Source: JACCWP01 sp963801045
GTDB taxonomy: Bacteria > Actinomycetota > Actinomycetes > Propionibacteriales > Nocardioidaceae
Direction of reading: 5' to 3'
Assembly (NCBI GenBank): GCA_963801045.1
Contig: CAWDDC010000003.1
Coordinates: 930,001-994,000 of the forward strand
DNA length: 64,000 nucleotides
Below, in pieces: positions 20,541 through 30,850 of this stretch; position 1 is the stretch's first letter, and the number at the start of each line of letters is the position of its first letter. The position numbers and the translations under genes are program-made. The notes beneath the pieces were generated by a model. That model made no database searches. It saw only the letters and a program-made list of their open reading frames with translations, and was not told where the DNA came from.

Positions 20541-22436
20541 TCAGCAGGCAGATCCGCCGTCGTCCACCACGGTGCTCCCCGGCATGCCGGGCGTCACGCT
20601 CACCCGCGGGTCGCCGGTCTGGCCCTCGCCGCTGACGACGTCATAGACCAGGGTGCGGCTCTGCCCTGGCTGCAGCTCGATGGTGGCGCCGGCGATAGGC
20701 CGGGTCTCCTGCTGCAGCTTGGCGTAGAGCAGCTTCTTGCCGTCCAGGGTCGACGCCCCGACCGAGCCGTCGACGGGTGCGTACACGTAGACGTTGGTGA
20801 GCAGCCAGCCCGCTGGGCGGCTGAGTCCGATGATGGAGTCGCTCAGGGTCGAGAGGTCCTTCGGCACGTCGGACGTCATCGTGATCGTGACCCGCTGCTC
20901 CTGGACCTCGTCCTTGCACGACAGGGGCTCGACTGTGACGTCGTAGTCGAGGTAGTAGTCGAGCTTGGTACCGGTGGCGTCGTTGAGATAGATCCCGATC
21001 TCGGGCTCCGTCGCCTCGATCGGGAGCTCACCGCCCAACGCGGTCGTCTCGAGCACCTGCTGCTCGTCGTCCTCGGCCGACCAGATCAGCAGCCGTCGTT
21101 CGTCCGTGGCGTGCACCAGGGCGTCCAGAATGGCGCTGGGACTGCCCTGGCCCCCGAGGACCGCGTCGAAGACGCTGCCGGCCGCGTCGGCGAAGTACTC
21201 GTTCTGCGACTCGGGGTCGGATCGGTCGAGGTAGACACCGTTGAGCAGCAGGTCGACGGCGTTGCCTTCGTTCAGCTGGGCGTCCTGGTCCTCGATCGGG
21301 ATCGGGCCGGTTCCCTTGAGCACGTACGACAGCGCGACCGGGTCGGTGGCGATGACACCGTCGACCTCCTGGCCGGTGGACTCCTTCCACATCGCGCGGG
21401 CGACCTCCGCCACCCGGGGGAAGTCGGGACTGAACGTGATGTCGGCCGGGTAGCGGGCGATCTTGTCGCTGAAGACCGCGAGCTCGTCGTTGGTCAGGGG
21501 GAGCACCGGGCTCCCGTACGGACCGCCGAAGTCGGTGGCGATGCCTTGTCGCTGGAGCTCGACCTTGCCGTCGTCGGCGGTGATCACGGCGAGTGCGCCG
21601 GGGATGCCGCCGGTGGCGCGTACCTCGGCGTTGGTCTGGAAGAGCACCAGATAGGTCCGCTCGCCCTCACCGCCGAGCATGGTGGGCAAGAGCTCGGCAG
21701 CGGTGGCTGCCCGGTCGGTCACCGTGACGGCGTCGCCCAGCGCGTCCTGGAGCTGGCGCACGGGCGTCGCGATGGGACCCACCATGTCGTCCGGGTTCAG
21801 CGCATCGACGCGTGCGGCCTCGTCCTGCAGCGCTTCGTGGGACTCCGCCAGCGGGGCTGCCGCCTCCTCGAGCCCGTCGATGGAGATCTGACCCGACTGG
21901 GGCTGCAGCTGGCTGGGGGAGAGTGAGCCGCTGGACTCGACGATTCCCGGGAGTACGTCGCGCGCCACCGTGTCGCTCACGTCGGCGACGGTGCGGACCC
22001 CGTCGACGTCGTCGCCCACGATCGGCAGCACGCCGCCGACAGCCCAGCCCGGGCCGTCGGTGTGGGCGTTCGCTGACTCGGTGGCGTCCTGGATGGTGAA
22101 GAGCGCCTCGCGAGCCTGACCGGTCTGCCCGTCCGCGACGGCCCTGGTCAGCTGCTCCACCCCGGCCCGTGCTGCAGCCAAGTCGTCGCGGGCAAGCTTG
22201 GCCTGGTAGCCGGTCCACGCCGCCAGAGCGACAACGGCGAGGCCGACGAGTCCGACCCCTAGTCCGATGCGTCGGTAGAGCTGGGTCCGGGAGTGCTTCC
22301 GCTTCCTGTCGCCGGAGCGCCGTCGGGCTTGCCGACGGCGCTCCTCGGCGGCTGCGGCTTCGGCGCTGAGCTGCTCGAATCTCTTGCGAGCATCCGAGGC
22401 GCTCTGGTCGTCGCCGCTGACGTCAGCGCCTTCTCT
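20541..22436 (-). CDS. DUF4012 domain-containing membrane-anchored protein
   Basis: The long open frame matches DUF4012 proteins of actinobacterial polysaccharide loci: YLVLFQTNAEVRATGGIPGA, then DGVIATDPVALSYVLKGTGPI and LLLNGVYLD. Function is unknown; the fold resembles LCP-like extracellular domains in gene context only. The frame stays open upstream to 22436 and encodes a basic segment (RRRSGDRKRKHSRTQLYRR) and a membrane helix (IGLGVGLVGLAVVALAAW), which belong to the protein. However, no ATG or GTG start is in frame there, so another base error or overlap with the gene upstream is likely. The first start codon in frame (TTG at 22181) would remove the helix. Confidence 0.75.
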   Translation of the reverse strand, partial: REGADVSGDDQSASDARKRFEQLSAEAAAAEERRRQARRRSGDRKRKHSRTQLYRRIGLGVGLVGLAVVALAAWTGYQAKLARDDLAAARAGVEQLTRAVADGQTGQAREALFTIQDATESANAHTDGPGWAVGGVLPIVGDDVDGVRTVADVSDTVARDVLPGIVESSGSLSPSQLQPQSGQISIDGLEEAAAPLAESHEALQDEAARVDALNPDDMVGPIATPVRQLQDALGDAVTVTDRAATAAELLPTMLGGEGERTYLVLFQTNAEVRATGGIPGALAVITADDGKVELQRQGIATDFGGPYGSPVLPLTNDELAVFSDKIARYPADITFSPDFPRVAEVARAMWKESTGQEVDGVIATDPVALSYVLKGTGPIPIEDQDAQLNEGNAVDLLLNGVYLDRSDPESQNEYFADAAGSVFDAVLGGQGSPSAILDALVHATDERRLLIWSAEDDEQQVLETTALGGELPIEATEPEIGIYLNDATGTKLDYYLDYDVTVEPLSCKDEVQEQRVTITMTSDVPKDLSTLSDSIIGLSRPAGWLLTNVYVYAPVDGSVGASTLDGKKLLYAKLQQETRPIAGATIELQPGQSRTLVYDVVSGEGQTGDPRVSVTPGMPGSTVVDDGGSAC

Positions 22437-23133
22437 TCACCCGGAAAGTGTCGCTCCCAGAGTCCGGGCGAATGTTGCCCGTGCCCTTGTAGCTGACGCG
22501 CACCTTCCACTTGCCGACCTTGTTCAACGCCTTGAACTTCGTCGACGCGGATCCGCCTTGCAAGCGGACGGTCTTGGCGAACGACGTGCCGCCATGCGAG
22601 ATGCGGACGCGTGCCTTGCCCTTGGCAGTCACACCAGTCGCTGTCTTGACGCGCACGCTGGCCTTGGGACGGTTGCCACGCTTGACGTCGTCGACGTTGA
22701 CCTTGGCCTTCGAGTGGGCTCGGACGACCTTGAGCGACTTCTTCGACGACGTGCTCTTCTGGAATCGTGAGCAACGCTTGGGGTCGTACTTCGCCCGGAC
22801 GCCGTAGCTGTTACCTGCGGCCAGCTTTCGCGGGAGCGACACGGTGGCCGCGCCACCACTCAAGCCCTTGACGCTGGAACGGCCGGCGACGGTGACGATC
22901 ACCTGACCCTTGGGAGTGCGACCCGAGCCGGTGGCGTTGACCACCACCCGCGCCCTCGCGCCGGCGCCGTACTGCACCTTCTGCGGCTTCACCTTGAGCG
23001 AGGTGGTGGTGACGATATTTGCTGGGTACTGGCAGCCAGGCGCAGCGCTGCTGGCCGGCGCAGTCACCACAACGAGCGCACCACCGGCCAACGCAACACT
23101 GGCCACAGCAGTGACAATGGCTTTACTGGTCAT
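22423..23133 (-). CDS. Secreted Ig-like repeat protein, unknown function
   Basis: The 236-residue protein starts with a signal peptide (MTSKAIVTAVASVALAGGAL, cleavage near ASSAAPG). Two Ig-like repeats follow: SLKVKPQKVQYGAGARARVVV with SYGVRAKYDPKRCSRF, and AKVNVDDVKRGNRPKASVRV with WKVRVSYKGTGNIRP. Both have the VxVxYxGTGxxxxS-type ending of bacterial Ig-like adhesive domains. It is rich in Lys and Arg. The frame is intact; an upstream ATG at 23196 is possible but would add a non-signal extension. The gap to the next gene (23134-23347) is visibly less GC-rich and probably holds its promoter. Confidence 0.7.
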   Translation of the reverse strand: MTSKAIVTAVASVALAGGALVVVTAPASSAAPGCQYPANIVTTTSLKVKPQKVQYGAGARARVVVNATGSGRTPKGQVIVTVAGRSSVKGLSGGAATVSLPRKLAAGNSYGVRAKYDPKRCSRFQKSTSSKKSLKVVRAHSKAKVNVDDVKRGNRPKASVRVKTATGVTAKGKARVRISHGGTSFAKTVRLQGGSASTKFKALNKVGKWKVRVSYKGTGNIRPDSGSDTFRVKRRR

Positions 23134-23347
23134 GTGAAAGTTCCCCGTACTGTCGGGAATCGGCGAGCAGGGGAGATCGCCGATGAATAGTGACAACGTA
23201 CGTCTGTTTGGTTACTCAGCGCAACGACGCGGTCATTCAGAGAGACGAACGCTCGCGCTTTTCGCTCGAAAATGCCCCTAATACGGGTGAAATCGCCGGT
23301 CCCTCCGCGAAGAAGATGATGACGATCAGCCTTTTCGTTGCTTAGGT

Positions 23348-24332
23348 CTACCCGGGCGTCAGAAAAGGGCACGCGTCCAGCAGCTTTTCGGGGTCGAACT
23401 CAATGGATTCCTCGGCAAAATCCAGCTCCTCGAGCAACCGAGACGCTTCGAGGCGCCGGTCCAGCAGCGCAAGGTCTTGCGGAGGTCGAAGCTTGTTGAC
23501 GGAGATGAAGTAGTCGTAGTACTTGAAGTCGCCGCCGTTCGGCCGGCTCCCGCCGAGCGCCGATGCTGAGTTGAGCCAGGCGTTGGGTATGCCGTAGGCG
23601 TCTGCCAGCACCAGGCCGTGCAGCGACGAGGAGACGATCCGCCGACAGCTCAGGATGTCGCGCAGGCACCTGTTCGACGTCTCCCGATCCGAAGTCGATC
23701 AGTCTGACTCCCTCGCCGAGCTCGCTGTGCCTCCACCTGGATTCGGTGTGCCGGATGACGATGCCCACCTCGTGGGTCTGCGCGACCTCCGGCGCGAAGT
23801 AGTGCGGGACCAGGAGGGCTGGGTCCCCGTAGACGGCGGGACAGTCGAGGCCCAGGTTCAGCAGCCGGCTCCGCGTCAGGGGTCCGCGCACCGCACGGTA
23901 CGAAGCGTGCCTGGCGAAGCTGCTCCTGCGTTCAGTACCGAACGAGCCTGCGCCCCAGACGGTTGAGTGTGGGGTGGCGAGATTGATCACCGAGCCGATG
24001 GCCACGTAGTTGGCGTGACCGCGGCCGGCGTAGACGACCGGACGACCCGTCATCCGCCCGATCAGCCACGGTGACAGCAGGTCCCCGAGGTTGGGTGTCT
24101 GGCTCCACCAGATCACCGGCACAGCGCCTTGGTCGAGAATGAGCTCGCCCACGCGGTAGCGATCCCGGACCCGTGACTCGGGCAGCGCATTGTCCGTGGA
24201 CGGAAGTGTGAGCGCGTGGCCGAGCGCACGCGTGGCAGCGGCCTGTCGCCGCTGCTGGAGGTTGACTGCTCTCGCTCCGCGGGCGCGAACGGCCTTGCCA
24301 GCCAGGGTTAGTCTCGCTGAAGCCGATCCCAC
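23348..24332 (-). CDS. Polysaccharide pyruvyltransferase family protein (one frame break)
   Basis: Members of this family (CsaB/WcaK/EpsO type) add pyruvate ketals from phosphoenolpyruvate to sugars of cell-surface glycans. The N-terminal half shows WWSQTPNLGDLLSPWLIGRMTGRP, the family's NxGD-type motif, and AIGSVINLA. After a frame break near 23690 the sequence SSSLHGLVLADAYGIPNAWL gives the conserved S(S)LHG-hD box. About 327 residues. It would give the polymer a negative charge. It is the downstream end of the minus-strand polysaccharide operon, 22 bases after the flippase gene. Confidence 0.8.
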
Positions 24333-24354
24333 GGCGGCACCATCCTTTCGTCAG

Positions 24355-25591
24355 TCATCGGGCCACGACCGCCCGAAGTCTCTGTTGCTTCCGGAGTGTC
24401 AACAGACACTCCGCGTCGATCACGAGTGCGGCGACAGCGATTCCCCACGCAGCTCCCTCGGCACCCCATTGCCAACAGCCGATGGCGGGAATCACGAGCG
24501 CAGGCACACATGTCTGCACGCGAAGCCACAGCGCAGCGTTCAGGTCGTTCCAGGCACGCAGCAGGATCGGGACGCCGGTGAAGGGTCCGCGCAGGACCGC
24601 CTGGATCACCAGAGCAAGCAACAGTGGCTGCGCATCCCACCAGTTGACACCCAGGAGCTCCTGCCCGAGAGAGTCCGGGAGCAGCAGCACGAGGACTCCG
24701 TACGCACCCGCTGCTGCGCCGATGATCAAGCACCATCGCCAGAGCAGCGCGTAGGCGTCGCCACCGCTGTCCAGGGACCGCACTGACTCCACCGTCATGG
24801 TGGGCGTGAGCCCTGCGGTGACCAGACCGATCCCTCCCATCAGCGTCTGAGCGGCTCGGAGAGCGCCTGCGGCTGCGAGGCCGGACACGCTCGCCACCAC
24901 CAGGGGCAAGGCGTTCGTGCTCAGCGTGACGAGGATGGCGTCAGCGAGCAAGACGGCCACTCACCCAGCTGTGCTCGACCGTGTAGGTGATGGCAGCGCG
25001 GAGGGACAGCCAGGCGCGGAGCACCACCAGCGACGCCACCGCGCTCACTGCTCCGGTGACGCCCCAGGCAAGAGTGGCACTGGCAGCATCGTTGTGCCCG
25101 AGCTGCGCCAGACCAACGAATGCGAGGACCTGGAGCACGAGCCAGAGACCATCCGATGCCGCTGCGAGCTGCGGGCGCAGGTTCCGGAAGAACACGTACC
25201 GTGCGCTGTCCTGGACCATGAGGGCAGGCATCGCGATCGCAAATGCCCAGCACACCTCACGACCAGCGTCGAAGAAGATCCCCGCCGCGAACATGACCAG
25301 CGCCACGATGGCGCCAGTCGCGGCGGCAGTCGACAAGCCACCGACAAGGGTCCGCTTCTCCTGCTCGACGTCGTCGCTCCGCCGGTCCAGCATCATCGGC
25401 ATGCTCGCCACGGACCTGGTGAACGACAGCGCCACCATGTAGCCGACGTAGCTGACCGCCCAGGCTCCCAGTTCCTCCGGTGTCGACGTCCGCGCAACCA
25501 CCAGGGCGAGAACGAGATTGCCGCCGGTGTTGAAGGCCTGGCTGACGAGGTTGAAGAACCCCCGCGAGGCAACCGACCGGGAGGTGGTCAC
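24355..25591 (-). CDS. Polysaccharide flippase-like membrane protein (one frame break)
   Basis: About 411 residues with ten to twelve hydrophobic segments and the N-terminal pattern ASRGFFNLVSQAFNTGGNLVLALVVARTSTPEELGAWAVSY, typical of the Wzx-type MOP exporters that flip lipid-linked oligosaccharide units. The frame breaks near 24960, where GTGAGTGGCC has one extra base and AVLLADAILVTLSTNALPLVV continues. Its ATG overlaps the stop of the upstream sulfotransferase (ATGA). Together with the polymerase at 27172-28494 it suggests a Wzx/Wzy-dependent pathway. Confidence 0.75.
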
Positions 25592-26395
25592 GGCCGCGAC
25601 TCTCCAGGATCACGAACGCCCGGGCTCAGCAGGCGGACGCGTTCGTAGGCCGCGTACGCACGCTCCATCTGCGCCCGGGCAGGCGCGTCGATGCCGCGAA
25701 GCACGTCGTCCGTGCGTGCCCGCGTGGAGGACGGGCGAGCCACGCCTTGTTCCCGGACCCGGCCGGATCGGCGCAGGCTTGCATCGTCGATGCGTTCACG
25801 CACGGCACGCTCGGCAGTCCTCGCTCCCGTCGTACGGAGGGAACGCGCTGCCGAAGAACTCGTTGAACTGGCGCATGATCAGACCGAAGTCGCGAGTGGC
25901 GATGACGAAGTCGGCGATGAAGACCGGCGCGCCGTCGCGGAGGATGGCGTTGTAGTAGCGCGAGTAGGCCGCAAAGCACGACCCGGCCCGTAGGCCGGGG
26001 GCAAGCTGCACCAGGGATGCCACCACGTCGCGCGGATCCCGGATCATGACCATCGTGGGGAGCGGCCGGCGGGCCGCCCGAGTCACCGTCACCGCGGAGT
26101 GGGTGTGGCCCTTGACGACCACTCCCCCATCCGTGGCCAGCTCGAATGCATAGAGGGCGTAGGTGTTCGCAGAGCGGGGGAAGCCGTCGATCACGACGTC
26201 GGTGTGCCGATCGACATGCCGACGTCGCAGGGGCGCCCGGGACCACACGTAGGCGTCCCCCACCCAGGGCGTGTCGATGAGGAACCGACCGACGCGGAAC
26301 CGGGGGTCACGCGGCAAGCGGCGATGCCCCTTCCGTGCGACCGCTCCCCGCTGCTCCGGCACCGTGTCCTCTCTCTGCTGTCGCTCAGATGTCAT
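25588..26395 (-). CDS. Sulfotransferase domain protein (one frame break)
   Basis: Sulfotransferases move sulfate from PAPS to hydroxyl or amino groups. The 5'-phosphosulfate-binding loop appears as VVIDGFPRSANTYALYAFE near residue 70. The 3'-phosphate-binding segment appears as MVMIRDPRDVVASLV near residue 110, with the conserved Arg and Ser spacing. The frame breaks near 25800; the restored C-terminus ends ERVRLLSPGVRDPGESRP, total about 268 residues. ATG at 26395 overlaps the stop of the nucleotidyltransferase gene. Its place inside the glycan operon makes a sugar acceptor likely, though not shown. Confidence 0.8.
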
Positions 26396-27096
26396 TCCCC
26401 GTGTTGGATGAGGCTGTTCGCCCGTTCCAGGTCCTCCTGCATGTCGACCTCGATGCAGACATGACGGCTGATGTCGATCGGTCGGAGCCTGAGATCCGAC
26501 TCCGCGATGGCGATCTCCAGACCTCGTTCGAAGTAGTCCTGATCCGCACACCGCGCCAGACCCGCAAGGACGGTCGCCTTGTCCCGGGGTCCGACGTAGT
26601 TGATGCCCACCGCTTCGCCCAGGCCGCCCGTCACCGTCTTGGACAGGTCCGCGATGTAGCCATCCTTGTCCAGGGTGTACTTGATCTCTTCGTCTGCGAC
26701 CGATTCGGTATTGACGCAGATGAAGCTCTCCCCGGATTCCAGCATGCCGCGCACGTCGTCGATCAGAGCGGCGTCGAAGACCACGTCCCCGTTCAGCCAG
26801 AGAATTCCGGCGTCGCCGGTCAGCTCCAGGGCTTTACGCAGGCTGGCGGACGTGTTCGTGACGTCGTACGCCTCGTTGTAGACAAACCCGATATCGGGAT
26901 TTGCCTCGACGATCATGTGCAGCTTGAACCCGACGACAGCGGATATCCGTAGCCCCGGCCCGAGGCGGCTGCGGAGGTTCTCGACCTGCTGCCGCATGAT
27001 GCTCTGCCCACTGGCCAAGGGGGTGAGGGGCTTTGGGTGTGGTCTGCCGAGTCGGCTGCCCAAGCCGGCCGCCAAAATGACCGCCTCGTACGTCAC
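26392..27096 (-). CDS. Sugar/choline-phosphate-type nucleotidyltransferase
   Basis: The 234-residue protein starts TYEAVILAAGLGSRLGRPHPKPL, the pyrophosphorylase signature GxGxRxxxxxxKPL, and has the metal-binding Asp in LWLNGDVVFD. The overall length and the motifs NTSASLRKAL and GGLGEAVGINYV resemble LicC-like CTP:phosphocholine cytidylyltransferases and related NTP transferases. It may activate a phosphorylated headgroup for the TagF-like enzyme two genes upstream; that pairing is inference. GTG at 27096 begins directly before the signature; the longer reading from 27144 is less likely. The frame is intact. Confidence 0.75.
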   Translation of the reverse strand: MTYEAVILAAGLGSRLGRPHPKPLTPLASGQSIMRQQVENLRSRLGPGLRISAVVGFKLHMIVEANPDIGFVYNEAYDVTNTSASLRKALELTGDAGILWLNGDVVFDAALIDDVRGMLESGESFICVNTESVADEEIKYTLDKDGYIADLSKTVTGGLGEAVGINYVGPRDKATVLAGLARCADQDYFERGLEIAIAESDLRLRPIDISRHVCIEVDMQEDLERANSLIQHGE

Positions 27097-27171
27097 AGCA
27101 CTCCCAGGGAATTGTTGACCGTCAGATGACGTGAAGGAAGGCAATCGTACCCACTCCTCGCAATTCTCGAT

Positions 27172-28494
27172 TTACTCATTGTTTTGCCGTCGGCTCGCAA
27201 AAGGGAGCGCGATCACGGCGAGGATCAACAACTGCTGACCGACGCGCGCCGCATAGGTGAAGGAACCGACCCACATCAGCGTCGGGATCGCCGCGACCGC
27301 GACAAGAATGGCGACGAGCACCATCAGCCGACGCCGCGAGTCGACCGGCCGCGCAACGGTCCGCCCGAGCAGTCGGTCGAGCCACCACACGAACCAACCG
27401 ATCACGGGCACCATCGCGACGACGCCGAGCCACCCGAAGTTGAAGTACCACTCACCGTAGGCGTGAGCCGCGACCGAGTGGTTCGTGTTGACCAGCTCGG
27501 GATAGAGCAGCGCCACGAGCTCGGCGCCGAAGCCGTCCGGCTTACCGGACCACCACTGACCCGGCACCCAGAACGTGGCCGTGGCCAGAAAGGTCGAGCC
27601 GTGTTCGAAGCTGTACGTCCCGAGGGAGTGCCCGTCCACGAGACGTCCGAAGGTACCCAGGGGGTTCACGACCGAACCGAGGCCGTCCAGCTCTCGGCCG
27701 TAGAGCTCGACACCGAGCTGCTCGCGGATCCTGACGAACACCCACAGGGCGGGAACGGCGGCGCCCAGGACCAACGCCTTCACCGTGCGCCTGCCCGTGC
27801 GCGCCGAGGCGAGGACGAGTGCCACCAGCCCCAGCGCAACGAGGTTGAGACGCCCGTAGCCGGAGAAGGACGTCTGCCAGAACACCGCGACGATCCCGCC
27901 GGCCAGGATCAGTCGGCCAACCGCCCGCTGGCCCTGTGCGCGGTGCAGCATGAGCGCCACGGTCAACAGACTCAGCGCGCCGACGCTGAACTGCACCAAC
28001 GATCCATAACCGATCGCCCCTAGCGCCGTTCCTGCTGCGGCTGCCGCCAGCCCCATCCACACGCCCCAGTGCGTCACCTCGGGGGAACTCACGCGGAGCC
28101 GCGCGTAGTGCCGGGGCCGGGACCAGCAGAGGACGTACATCGCGTACGTGGTCCACCAACCGGTCAGGGTCGCGGTGACGATCAGCGGACTGGTGGCACC
28201 GGGCTGGGCCGACCACCACAGCCCGGCGTAGCCGACGAAGACTGCGACCGACAGGCAGTAGAGCCCGGCTGTGGTGATCTGGGGACCGCCGTGCACCCAG
28301 AACGCCCACACACCGAATGCCAGGGTCACCACCGCAGTGGCGATCTGGCTGTAGTCGGCACCGACAGTCGGGTCCGCAGCCCGCAGCATCATCGCGACGA
28401 CGCCCGCGGCCCCCCATGCGAACAGTGGCGCAAGGTGATGGCTGGTGATCTGGTCCCGGATGAGGACGGCAGCATCCTGGACAGCGGTGGTCAT
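27172..28494 (-). CDS. Polytopic membrane protein, probable polysaccharide polymerase (Wzy-like)
   Basis: The 440-residue protein has about twelve hydrophobic segments and a long central non-membrane loop (VRIREQLGVELYGRELDG through NTNHSVAAHAYGEWYFNFGWLG). The sequence SVAAHAYGEWYFNFGWLG near the last third fits the O-antigen polymerase/ligase pattern of a periplasmic loop then helix. No sharp family signature is visible, so the call rests on topology and on its place among flippase and glycosyltransferase genes. The ATG at 28494 overlaps the stop of the upstream gene. The frame is intact. Confidence 0.6.
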   Translation of the reverse strand: MTTAVQDAAVLIRDQITSHHLAPLFAWGAAGVVAMMLRAADPTVGADYSQIATAVVTLAFGVWAFWVHGGPQITTAGLYCLSVAVFVGYAGLWWSAQPGATSPLIVTATLTGWWTTYAMYVLCWSRPRHYARLRVSSPEVTHWGVWMGLAAAAAGTALGAIGYGSLVQFSVGALSLLTVALMLHRAQGQRAVGRLILAGGIVAVFWQTSFSGYGRLNLVALGLVALVLASARTGRRTVKALVLGAAVPALWVFVRIREQLGVELYGRELDGLGSVVNPLGTFGRLVDGHSLGTYSFEHGSTFLATATFWVPGQWWSGKPDGFGAELVALLYPELVNTNHSVAAHAYGEWYFNFGWLGVVAMVPVIGWFVWWLDRLLGRTVARPVDSRRRLMVLVAILVAVAAIPTLMWVGSFTYAARVGQQLLILAVIALPFASRRQNNE

Positions 28495-29685
28495 GGGCTG
28501 AGGACCAGTCGCGGTTGGTGCTTGCCGATACAGCAGCGAGGGCATCCACCAACCGGCGAGAGCTCTGGTCATCGCGATGCGTGTGCAGCAACCCGGTCAC
28601 GCGCTCGCGCTCGGCCCTGAAGTCGTCCCGACCCTCGGCAACCTGTTCGAGACTGACGATCAGCTCCCGCATCGTCGTCACCACCGGGCCCGGAAGCCAC
28701 TCCAGGATCGGGTCGAGCGTGTAGCCGCGACTGTCGCGGAACTCCTCGAGGTCGCCGAACGCAAAGATGAGCGGCTTGTCGAGCAGGAGGTAATCCACCC
28801 AGACCGAGGACACGTCGGTCACCAGAGCGTCGGTTGCGCCGAGCAGCTCGTACAGCGTCAATGACCTTGCCTCGAGATCGGCGTCGGAGCAGATCGTCAG
28901 CCGCTCGGTGGACGAGGGGAAGTCGGCCGCGGTGGCCATGGGGTGCGTCTTGAGAGTGCACTCTATGTCCAGCGCGTAGAGCGCTTGCTCGAAACGATCG
29001 CTGTCGAAGCCGCGGAGGCCACCAGGGCGATTCCTGTCCGCGACTCCGTCGACGCGGACCTCGCCACTGAGGGAGCGGCGATAGGTCGGTAGCCAAGCGA
29101 TCTCGGTCGGTGGAAGCTTTGCTCGCAACGCGTTGACGTGCCTGTGCCGTGCGGATCAGTCGATCATTTCGAGGGAGGCCGGTGACGAGAATGCGGTCGG
29201 CGGGAACCGCCCACGCGCGCATGAGTACGTCTTGAAACTTCGGAGCAGGTTGCCACACTGAAGCTGGCCGACATGGCCGGCTGCCCGTCCGGGATCCCGA
29301 TCTGCTTCACCGGCATGCCGTGCCACAGGTTCACGACCACCTTGCCGGGGACCGGCTTGGCGAACCCGTACAGCCCGTGCGTGTAGAGCACGAGGTTGCT
29401 CCGCAGGTAGTGCCAGTGACCGCGGATCGACCACCGGCTGAGGAACCCGACCCGGCCGGACGGATAGTCGGGGCGACGTGGCAGATGCCCGTGGGTCAGC
29501 CACGTCACGCGGTAGCCGCGCTGCACCAGCTCGTCGACCACGGCCAATCCTTGGTCATCGAAGTCTGGCAACGTGCAGACGACTGCCCTGGTCTGCTTCG
29601 GGACAAGTCGGTCCACGAACCAGAGCAGCCCGTAGAAGGCTGGCTGCAGCCTGAGGCGACGCGCTAGCCGACGTAGCGATCTCAT
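28491..29685 (-). CDS. CDP-glycerol glycerophosphotransferase-like (TagB/TagF) protein (several frame breaks)
   Basis: This family transfers polyol phosphate from a CDP-polyol to glycans or teichoic acids. Segments in order are MRSLRRLARRLRLQPAFYGL at the start, VLYTHGLYGFAKPVPGKVVVNLWHGMPVKQIG (the NLWHGxxxKxxG motif), LVTGLPRNDRL, IAWLPTYR and ALVTDVSSVWVDYLLLDKPLIF (TDxSSxxxDYxxxxKP). The frame shifts near 29245 and 29140, and again near the end, so that the TGA overlapping the next ATG (28491-28493) is reached. About 397 residues. The exact C-terminus is uncertain. ATG at 29685 overlaps the preceding glycosyltransferase stop. Confidence 0.75.
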
Positions 29686-30850
29686 GACGACGACCCACCG
29701 TCGAGCGCCAGCACGAGCACGTTGCTGCGATCCCGTTCCCGCCACCACCGCTCGTAGACAAGCCCGGCCAGCTCCGCCTGCTCGCGACGCTGGGCGGGGC
29801 TCGACGCCGCGAACGCGTCAATGACATGGCGATGGCGGTGACGTCGTCCGGGCTGACGAGCCGTCCGCCGGCGGCCAGGACCTCCTCCTCCCAGGGGGTG
29901 CCCACGCCGCAGACGACGGGGCAGGACGCGGAAAGACTCTCCGCGACCACGTGGCCGAAGTTCTCTCCACGAGTCGGGAAGACGAACACGTCACTTCGCG
30001 CGAACAGCGAGCGCACGTCGTTCGAAGGGACCTCCCCGATGTAGTCGACGGTCACATTCGCAGGCACCGCTCGGAGGTCCTCCTGGCACCGCTGCCAATA
30101 GACCGCGTCCTCTGCCGGTCCCCCGATCGTGAGGTGCACGCGCCCGCGGCATAGGCGCAAGGCCTGCCCGACAGCCAGCAGATTCTTCATGGGCGAGATG
30201 CGGCTGACGAAGACCGCCTGCAAGACGTCAGAGTTCTGTTCTCGGGGCAGCGCCTTCTCCGGCAGCGGTACCGGATCCATGCTGACCAACGTCATCGCAC
30301 GAGGAAGCGCCCGGCGTACGTCCTCGGCTTCCATGTCGGTGGACGCGTGCACCCGCACCCCGGGGCGGCGGAGCAGTACTCGCCACATCGCCAGCAGCAC
30401 GCGCTTCCGGTGTCCATTGATGGCCAGCGAACCCTCGGAGAGCTGCCCACGGGGAGCAACGACCACTTGCTGAGCCCTCAGCAGCCCGATGAACCACAGC
30501 GCCATCGGGACGAATCCGAACCACAGGTTCCACAACGAGTTGATGTACAGAACGTCAGCCGGCCCACCGCGCCTCAACTGGCCGAACAGCAGGCGCCACT
30601 GTCGCGGCCGGGTGGGCAGCAGGTACGTGACCTGATGGCGATCTCGCGGGACGGTGCGTCCGGACAGGCCTGGATAGGAGTGCGGCTGACCAAGATCGCG
30701 ATCCCGGGTCACGACGGTAGCGACGACATCCGGCGGTAGTGAGTCGACGATCCCCACCAGTGACCGGATCGGACCACCGGCAAGGAAGCCCGGTTCGAAG
30801 TACGGCGCGAACACGACTGCGCGTCGAGAGATCCGCGTTGGCGCGGTCAT
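29682..30850 (-). CDS. Glycosyltransferase family 4 protein (one frame break)
   Basis: About 388 residues. The N-terminal domain begins VVFAPYFEPGFLAGGPIRSLVGIVD, with the glycine-rich loop of GT4 enzymes. The C-terminal Rossmann domain shows VFVSRISPMKNL, IGEVPSNDVRSLFARSDVFVFPTRGENFGHVVAES (the E(x7)E-type nucleotide-sugar motif) and CPVVCGVGTPWEE. The frame changes near 29825; the correct end reads VIDAFAASSPAQRREQAE and finishes LALDGGSS at a TGA overlapping the next gene. It overlaps the epimerase gene at its start. Sugar specificity cannot be read. Confidence 0.82.
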
